NCBI GenBank assembly: GCA_934254925.1
Contig: CAKQMD010000032.1
Coordinates: 1 to 15,031 of the forward strand
Direction: 5' to 3'
Source of the DNA: an uncultured Alphaproteobacteria bacterium
Lineage (GTDB): Bacteria > Pseudomonadota > Alphaproteobacteria > RF32 > CAG-239
DNA: 15,031 nucleotides
Shown here: positions 1 through 4,749 of the stretch, piece by piece
How the letters are laid out: every line of letters begins with the position of its first letter
How positions within the stretch are numbered: the first letter of the stretch is position 1
Made by a program: the position numbers and the translations under genes
The notes under the pieces: generated by a model
Seen by the model: the letters and a program-made list of their open reading frames with translations, nothing else
What the model was told of the DNA's origin: nothing
The model's database searches: none

Positions 1-606
1 TGGTGAGAAGGAAGGTAGAGGATGGGGATGAGGGAAAAGTCAGGGAATGGAGGGGGAGAATGCAGAGGGAGTGGGGAGAAGGGATGGCGAGGAAAAGTGG
101 GAGGATAGGTGAAGGGGACGAAGGAAAGAAGGGCAAAGAGAAGAAGTGGGTTGCGGTAGGGAGAGGCGGCATGGAGAGTTACCCCACCGGCCGGTGGCCG
201 GCGCCCCCCCCCGCGTAGGGGAAATAAGCGGCGCAGCCGTGGTGAGAAGGAAGGTAGAGGATGGGGATGAGGGAAAAGTCAGGGAATGGAGGGGGAGAAT
301 GCAGAGGGAGTGGGGAAAAGGGACGGAGAAAAAAGAGGGAGGATAGGTGAAGGGGACGAGGGAAAGAAGGGCAAAGAGAAGAAGTGGGTTGTGGCAGGGA
401 GAGGGGGCGTGGAGAGTTTTTCCCACCGGCCGGTGGCCGGCGCTCCCCGCGCAGGGGAAAAGCGGCGCAGCCGTGGAAAGGAGGGTGGAGAGAGTGAGGA
501 TGGAGGGGAAAAGAGGATGGAGGTATAAGAAGATGGTGGGGATGGGGGGAGAATGTTGAAGTGGTGGAGGGAGAGTAAGGAAAATTAAGGGTTTTAGAGG
601 AGGAAG
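1..606. repeat. Tandem ~235-nt polypurine repeat, two full units plus a degraded third
   Basis: Seen: unit A (1-239) and unit B (240-473) are the same sequence with small differences, and their first 77 nt are identical. A shorter, diverged third unit runs from 474 to about 606. The plus strand is overwhelmingly G and A, except for a GC-rich core near the end of each unit. That core holds the perfect palindrome CCACCGGCCGGTGG (184-197 and 423-436), then a CCCC/GGGG mini-hairpin, then CGGC-GCA-GCCG. Unit lengths of 239 and 234 nt differ by a non-multiple of three, so open frames on either strand do not stay in register between copies. I read this 700-nt stretch before flgF as non-coding. A further copy lies at the far end of the window. 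No transposase or target-site duplication is visible. Confidence 0.9.
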
Positions 607-635
607 AAAATAATTTTATGGAGTGATTTAAAATT

Positions 636-651
636 TGGCACGCCGTTTGCA
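636..651 (+). promoter_or_regulatory. Sigma-54 (RpoN) -24/-12 promoter of the flgF operon
   Basis: The sequence TGGCACGCCGTTTGCA matches the sigma-54 consensus TGGCAC-N5-TTGCA. The invariant GG (637-638) and GC (649-650) are separated by exactly 10 nt. Transcription should begin near 662, leaving a leader of about 40 nt before flgF. Sigma-54 control of rod and ring genes is established in alphaproteobacteria such as Caulobacter, where FlbD activates from enhancers. No enhancer is identified here, and the upstream DNA is the polypurine repeat. Confidence 0.88.
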
Positions 652-700
652 TATCTTCTTTCAGCTAATAAAATTATCCAAAAGTTTAGGGGAAAAGAAT

Positions 701-1444
701 ATGGATAATACCAATTACATTGCCTTATCGCGGCAGATGGCCTTATGGAAGCAGATGGACATTGTTTCCAACAACATGGCCAACATGAATACATCCGGAT
801 ATAAGCAGGATGATGCGGTGTTTACCTCTTTTATGGTTCAGACGCCGGATGCCACGGGGATTGGCAAACAGCCGCTTTATTTTACTCAGGATTTCGGCGA
901 ATATCATAATTTTGCGGAAGGGGCCTTGGTTGAGACGGGAAATACCTTTGACCTGGCTTTGAAAGGGGATGCCTTTTTTTGCATTGAAACGCCGCAAGGA
1001 GAGAGATATACCCGCAAAGGGCAGTTTAGTTTGAACGGAGAGGGGATGCTGACGACGATGGACGGGGATCCTGTTTTGTCGGAAAACGGCGAGCCTTTCT
1101 TTTTTGCGCCGGGAGAAAATGAAATCTCCATCAGCGAGGCGGGGGAAGTGGTTTCGGAAAACGGGGTGATCGGTCGTCTGAAGCTGGTCAGTTTTGCAGA
1201 TAATCAGAAATTATTGAAAGTTGCCGGCACGATGTTTGAAAACGTGGCGGGCAATGCCATGCAGCTGCAGCCGGCGGAGGCGGTCGTGGTTCAGGGAGCC
1301 GTTGAAAAGTCCAATGTCGACTCGGTGGTGGAAATGACCAAATTGATCAAGCTGCAGCGTTCTTATGAATATGTTCAACAGATGATTGACGAAGAACACG
1401 AGCGGATTTCCAATACAATCAGCACTTATGCCCAATTAGCATAG
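701..1444 (+). CDS. flgF: Flagellar basal-body rod protein FlgF
   Basis: FlgF is a proximal rod subunit of the flagellar basal body, exported through the flagellar type III apparatus and assembled in the periplasm. The 247-residue product opens with the rod-family N-terminus (SNNMANMNTSGYKQDD at about residues 25-40). It closes with the matching C-terminal helix (NVDSVVEMTKLIKLQRSYEY), the pair of heptad-rich ends that form the rod coiled coil. The start at 701 is chosen because AGGGGA lies 7-12 nt upstream and the protein then begins as the family does. An in-frame ATG at 635 would overlap the sigma-54 promoter and add 22 unrelated residues. It is the first gene of flgFGAH; flgG follows after 13 nt. 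FlgF is separated from FlgG by being shorter and by its position. Length is normal for an alphaproteobacterial FlgF. Confidence 0.93.
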   Translation: MDNTNYIALSRQMALWKQMDIVSNNMANMNTSGYKQDDAVFTSFMVQTPDATGIGKQPLYFTQDFGEYHNFAEGALVETGNTFDLALKGDAFFCIETPQGERYTRKGQFSLNGEGMLTTMDGDPVLSENGEPFFFAPGENEISISEAGEVVSENGVIGRLKLVSFADNQKLLKVAGTMFENVAGNAMQLQPAEAVVVQGAVEKSNVDSVVEMTKLIKLQRSYEYVQQMIDEEHERISNTISTYAQLA

Positions 1445-1457
1445 AGGAGAAGAAGAG

Positions 1458-2246
1458 ATGAGATCTTTATTTATCGGCGCAACCGGAATGCTGGCTCAGC
1501 AGACCAACGTTGACGTTATTTCCAACAACATCGCCAATATGAACACGACGGCCTTTACCAAAAGACGAGCTGAGTTTAATGACCTGATTTATCAAAACAT
1601 CATTCGTCCGGGATCGGTTTCGACGTCTTCGCAAACGGTTGTTCCTTCGGGGATTCAGCTGGGTCTCGGTGTGAGAACGGCGGCGGTTTACCGCATTACC
1701 GAAGGCGGCGGTTTGGTCAAGACGGACAATCCGTTGGACGTTGCCATTCGCGGCCGCGGGTATTTTCAGATTGAACTGCCGGAAGGCAAAGGTACGGCTT
1801 ATACCCGTGACGGCGCTTTTCAACGCAACGGCGACGGTGTGATCGTGACGCATGACGGTTATACGGTTCAGCCGGAAATTACTATTCCCGACGATGCGGT
1901 GGAAATTTACATCAACTCTTCAGGAGAGGTTTGGGTGAAACAAGACGGTGAAACCGACGAAGTGAATGTCGGGCAGCTGGAACTGGCGACTTTTCCCAAC
2001 GAGGCCGGGTTGGAAGCCATCGGCAACAACATGTTTGCCGAAACGCAGGCTTCCGGCGCGCCGATTGTCGATAACCCGGACACGGAAGGGTTTGGTTCGA
2101 CTTTGCAGAACTATTTGTCGACTTCCAACGTTAATCCGGTTTCGGAAATTACCGAACTGGTGTCGGCACAGCGCGCTTATGAAATGAACTCCAAGATTAT
2201 TCAGACCTCAGACCAAATGCTGAGCACGATTAACCAGATTAAGTAA
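1458..2246 (+). CDS. flgG: Flagellar distal rod protein FlgG
   Basis: FlgG forms the distal rod, the drive shaft that passes through the P and L rings. The 262-residue length is the family standard. The N-terminus (MRSLFIGATGMLAQQTNVDV, then SNNIANMNTTAFTKRR) is typical of FlgG. The C-terminus (SNVNPVSEITELVSAQRAYE and IIQTSDQMLSTINQIK) is also typical and highly conserved. A GAGGAGAAG ribosome binding site lies between the flgF stop and this start, 13 nt apart, so the two are co-transcribed. The next gene, flgA, begins 19 nt downstream. No frameshift or missing segment is seen. Confidence 0.96.
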   Translation: MRSLFIGATGMLAQQTNVDVISNNIANMNTTAFTKRRAEFNDLIYQNIIRPGSVSTSSQTVVPSGIQLGLGVRTAAVYRITEGGGLVKTDNPLDVAIRGRGYFQIELPEGKGTAYTRDGAFQRNGDGVIVTHDGYTVQPEITIPDDAVEIYINSSGEVWVKQDGETDEVNVGQLELATFPNEAGLEAIGNNMFAETQASGAPIVDNPDTEGFGSTLQNYLSTSNVNPVSEITELVSAQRAYEMNSKIIQTSDQMLSTINQIK

Positions 2247-2265
2247 AGACGGGAGAGAAAAGTTA

Positions 2266-2976
2266 ATGCGTCGTTTGTTGGGGCAAATTCTGTTATTGGC
2301 GGTTTTGGGAAGCGGGTTTCTCAAGGCTGAAGAAGTCATGACGGTGGGAACGGAAGAGCTTTCCGCCGCCATTAAGGCTGAATTTGCCGAACAAGGGATA
2401 GACGAGGCGGTTGAGCTGGAATATTACGGGGGGCAGGTTAATTTTGCTTTTCCCGGGCAGGGAACGCCGAAGATCATGATCAGCAACCTGAAGGCAGACG
2501 AGTTGCAAAACAAGTTTAACTGTCGGGCGGAAATTTTTGCCGACGGCAAGTTTTTGGCGGCGACGACGATTTCGGGAAAATTTTTCCTGTTGGGAGAGGC
2601 TTATGTGCCGGCGCGCCATATTGCCAAAGGCGAGATCATTACCGAATCCTTGCTGCGGGAGATTACCGTGCGGACCAACCGGATTAAGGCAGATCATGTG
2701 GTGGAGAAGGAGCGGTTGCTGAACAAAGAAGCCAAACGTTCTCTCAAAGAGGGAAAATTGATCGCCGCCAAGGAAATCGGTCCGGTGATGGTGATTAAGA
2801 AAGGGGACGTCGTGACCTCGGTTTACGAGACCGGCGGGCTGCAGATTACGGCCAAAGTCGAAGCGCTCAGCGACGGCGGCAAAGGGGACAAGATTGAAGT
2901 TATGAATACAAAAAGCAAAAAAACGCTGATGGCACGGGTGGTTGATGCCAATACCGTCGCGGTGGACGCACAATAG
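2266..2976 (+). CDS. flgA: Flagellar P-ring assembly chaperone FlgA
   Basis: FlgA is a periplasmic chaperone needed for the P ring (FlgI) to assemble around the rod. The 236-residue product starts with a Sec signal peptide (MRRLLGQILLLAVLGSGFLKA, likely cleavage after residue 21). From about residue 111 it has the C-terminal SAF-type domain: YVPARHIAKGEII, ITVRTNRI, then a beta-rich end with KKGDVVTSVYETGGLQI and the family-typical close DKIEVMNTKSKKTLMARVV. It sits between flgG and flgH, the usual alphaproteobacterial order. The flgH start follows after 16 nt. The P-ring gene flgI is not in the window. The N-terminal half is less conserved, as is usual in this family. Confidence 0.9.
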   Translation: MRRLLGQILLLAVLGSGFLKAEEVMTVGTEELSAAIKAEFAEQGIDEAVELEYYGGQVNFAFPGQGTPKIMISNLKADELQNKFNCRAEIFADGKFLAATTISGKFFLLGEAYVPARHIAKGEIITESLLREITVRTNRIKADHVVEKERLLNKEAKRSLKEGKLIAAKEIGPVMVIKKGDVVTSVYETGGLQITAKVEALSDGGKGDKIEVMNTKSKKTLMARVVDANTVAVDAQ

Positions 2977-2992
2977 AGGGGGAGCTATTGCC

Positions 2993-3757
2993 ATGATGAA
3001 CAATGAATTGAGAAAAATTAGAAATACGGCGCTTTTGCTGATGATGGCGACGTCGCTTTCGGGATGCGGCATGTGGTCGCGGTTGCAGGGTGTGGGTGAA
3101 GAGCCGCCGTTGGCGCCGATTGAGAATCCGGTGGAAGCCAAAGGGTATCAGCCCGTTTCAATGCCGATGCCGGAAGTGCAGGAAGCCAGTGCCGGGGCGA
3201 ATTCTTTGTGGGCTCCGGGATCGCGCGGGTTTTTCAAAGACCAGAGGGCTTCAAAAGTCGGTGATATTTTAACCGTTAAGGTTTCGGCCAAAGACAATGC
3301 GATTATGGAAAACGAGACGGAGCAGAATCGTGACGACAACAAAGACTCGATGGGTGTCGGCGCTTTGGCCGGTTTGGAAAGCCATTTCGGCGATTATCTG
3401 CCGGATGCAGTGACTCCTTCGGCCTTGTTGGACATCAACTCCAACCGTGAGATTTCCGGCGACGGCAAGATCGATCGCAAGGAAAAAATCGACATGACGA
3501 TGGCGGCGATCGTGACGCAGGTGTTGCCCAACGGTAATCTGGTGATTGAAGGAACGCAGGAGATCCGTGTGAATTATGAATTGCGCCAGCTTTCGGTCAG
3601 AGGGGTGATCCGGCGGATGGACATTCGTTCGGACAACACGATCGAATCGTCTAAAATTGCCGAACTCAGAGTTTCTTACGGCGGCAAGGGCGTTATTTCA
3701 GACGTTCAGCAGCCAAGATACGGGCGGCAGATTCTGGACATTATTGCACCGTTCTAA
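2993..3757 (+). CDS. flgH: Flagellar L-ring lipoprotein FlgH
   Basis: FlgH forms the outer-membrane L ring, the bushing through which the flagellar rod exits. The 254-residue product has a lipoprotein signal ending in the lipobox LSGC, so Cys25 would be acylated after cleavage. Family motifs follow: GFFKDQRASKVGDILTVKV in the first half, and at the C-terminus RVSYGGKGVISD and RYGRQILDIIAPF. The start at 2993 has a strong AGGGGGAG ribosome binding site (2977-2984). The adjacent ATG at 2996 is equally possible, whereas an upstream in-frame ATG at 2942 lies inside flgA and lacks a signal. As a lipoprotein it would depend on the Lol pathway, whose inner-membrane transporter is encoded 4 kb downstream. 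It is the last recognisable gene of the flgF operon. Confidence 0.95.
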   Translation: MMNNELRKIRNTALLLMMATSLSGCGMWSRLQGVGEEPPLAPIENPVEAKGYQPVSMPMPEVQEASAGANSLWAPGSRGFFKDQRASKVGDILTVKVSAKDNAIMENETEQNRDDNKDSMGVGALAGLESHFGDYLPDAVTPSALLDINSNREISGDGKIDRKEKIDMTMAAIVTQVLPNGNLVIEGTQEIRVNYELRQLSVRGVIRRMDIRSDNTIESSKIAELRVSYGGKGVISDVQQPRYGRQILDIIAPF

Positions 3758-3801
3758 AACGCCTGCGGATGACAAGTTTCCCCATATTATTATGTCTGAA
3801 G

Positions 3802-3830
3802 ACGAGAAAATCTCCCCAATTTTTTCTCGT
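3802..3830 (+). terminator. Hairpin after flgH, possible weak terminator
   Basis: A perfect 9-bp inverted repeat, ACGAGAAAA (3802-3810) and TTTTCTCGT (3822-3830), encloses an 11-nt loop. The U-rich 3' arm continues into a pyrimidine run rather than pure T, so it may act as a weak terminator or as an RNA-stabilising hairpin at the 3' end of the flagellar message. Confidence 0.45.
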
Positions 3831-3841
3831 TCTCTCCTGAA

Positions 3842-3885
3842 AAAGCCTGTTTTCTTCTTTTCCCCAAATCTATTAAACAGGCTTT
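3842..3885. repeat. 11-bp perfect inverted repeat in the flgH to FlaF-like spacer
   Basis: AAAGCCTGTTT (3842-3852) is exactly complementary to AAACAGGCTTT (3875-3885), with a 22-nt pyrimidine-rich loop. It ends 4 nt before the ribosome binding site of the small ORF at 3901. It could be an mRNA structure affecting that site, or a dyad operator in DNA. No T-tract follows, so it is a poor terminator candidate. Confidence 0.55.
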
Positions 3886-3900
3886 ACAGGGAGGGAGAAT

Positions 3901-3978
3901 ATGTGTAATTTAGGTGACGACTATTTAAATCAACCGATGCTTGATTATATAGTGTTACAGACAAATGTTTTAATTTAA
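3901..3978 (+). CDS. Possible 25-residue leader peptide or small protein
   Basis: An ATG at 3901 is preceded by a very strong ribosome binding site (GGGAGGGAGA, 3889-3898). It opens a 25-codon frame that begins MCNLGDDYLNQP, ends VLQTNVLI and stops with TAA at 3978. The stop is only 10 nt before the FlaF-like start at 3989, and GGAAGCG in that gap can serve the downstream gene. Two inverted repeats lie just upstream. Tight spacing to the next gene fits a translationally coupled leader peptide or a small flagellar protein. I do not recognise the peptide, and its composition shows no run of one amino acid that would indicate classical attenuation. Confidence 0.45.
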   Translation: MCNLGDDYLNQPMLDYIVLQTNVLI

Positions 3979-3988
3979 GGAAGCGAAA

Positions 3989-4654
3989 ATGACAAAAGAT
4001 GAAAATCAAATCAAAGATGCTGAAAATGAGGCAAAAATTTTGCTTTCTTCGGCAATGGCCTTAGCCCAGGCGGCGACCAGCCAGAATCCGACGGAAGTGA
4101 TTACAGCATTGGATAATAATTTAAATCTTTGGGTCGAGATAGAAACCTCATTGAAAAGCGCAAAGAATTTGCTTCCTGAAGATATTAAAGAAAATCTCCT
4201 CAAGCTGTCCAAGTTTGTGGAGAGAATGACCCTGTCTAAAGGAATCCACATGACAAAAGCGGATTTCGACACTTTGATTAACATTAACATGCAGATTTCC
4301 GAAGGCTTGCTGGAAGCGGTTAAAAACAATCTGGCCAAAGAAGAAGCCTTTTCGCTGCTTAAATGCGCGATTGACCTCTCGGCCGCCCGTGAAAGCAATG
4401 ACACCAAAGAACTGGTGACGGCTTTGGACAATAATATGAAACTGTGGGTTTACATCAAAACCTTAGCTAAGTCGAAAGACAATAAACTGCCAGCAGACAC
4501 GAAAAACAATTTGGTCAAACTGGCGGATTATGTTTCGACCAAGACGATTGAACTGGGGCAGAATATGGACAACTTGAATGAGAAGGCCCTGGACAGCATG
4601 ATTATGACCAATCTGCAGATTTCTGAAGGTTTGATGACTGCCCGCAGCGCTTAA
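3989..4654 (+). CDS. Tandem-duplicated FlaF-like protein (flagellin regulator family)
   Basis: The 221-residue soluble protein consists of two homologous halves. ALDNN(L/M)xLWVxIxT occurs at residues 40 and 145, LPxDxKxNLxKLxxxV follows each, and N(M/L)QISEGL occurs at 100 and 208. The core pattern (an ALDxN/NxxLW segment, a short linker, LPxxxKxxLxxLxxxV) resembles FlaF of alphaproteobacteria. FlaF works opposite FlbT in coupling flagellin synthesis and secretion to filament assembly, but it is normally a single domain of about 110-130 residues. Both halves are predicted all-helical, with no signal peptide or membrane segment. It lies after flgFGAH, which supports a flagellar role, although no flagellin or flbT gene is in the window. 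The family assignment is from remembered motif pattern only. The internal duplication is directly visible. Confidence 0.65.
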   Translation: MTKDENQIKDAENEAKILLSSAMALAQAATSQNPTEVITALDNNLNLWVEIETSLKSAKNLLPEDIKENLLKLSKFVERMTLSKGIHMTKADFDTLININMQISEGLLEAVKNNLAKEEAFSLLKCAIDLSAARESNDTKELVTALDNNMKLWVYIKTLAKSKDNKLPADTKNNLVKLADYVSTKTIELGQNMDNLNEKALDSMIMTNLQISEGLMTARSA

Positions 4655-4676
4655 GGGTAAGTTTTTAGCTTAAATG

Positions 4677-4708
4677 AAAAAACTCCCGAAGAACGGGAGT
4701 TTTTTTTT
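4677..4708 (+). terminator. Strong intrinsic terminator of the FlaF-like unit, works both ways
   Basis: AAAAACTCCCG (4677-4688 region) pairs with CGGGAGTTTTT across a 5-nt AAGAA loop, followed by nine T residues ending at 4708. On the minus strand the same hairpin is followed by six T residues, so it can also stop the converging ubiquitin-domain transcript. Confidence 0.92.
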
Positions 4709-4711
4709 GTG

Positions 4712-4740
4712 AAGAATCCCCTAATTTAGGGGATTCTTTT
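4712..4740. terminator. Second hairpin of the convergent terminator pair
   Basis: AAGAATCCCCTA (4712-4723) and TAGGGGATTCTT (4727-4738) form a 12-bp perfect stem with a 3-nt loop and end in TTTT on the plus strand. It sits 9 nt from the stop codon of the minus-strand gene, and is probably a back-up terminator and a 3'-end stabiliser for that message. Confidence 0.75.
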
Positions 4741-4749
4741 ACGTCTGCG

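Noticed and set aside
1..606. CRISPR array
   Set aside because: Units are ~235 nt and adjacent without unique spacers, and there are no cas genes.
3..652. Open frames of 66-157 codons on both strands in the repeat region
   Set aside because: They are low-complexity translations of a polypurine/polypyrimidine repeat, change frame between copies and lack family resemblance.
2930..2950. Second sigma-54-like box (TGGCACGGGTGGTTGATG) near the end of flgA
   Set aside because: The -12 GC is not at the required 10-nt spacing from GG, and the site lies within coding sequence.
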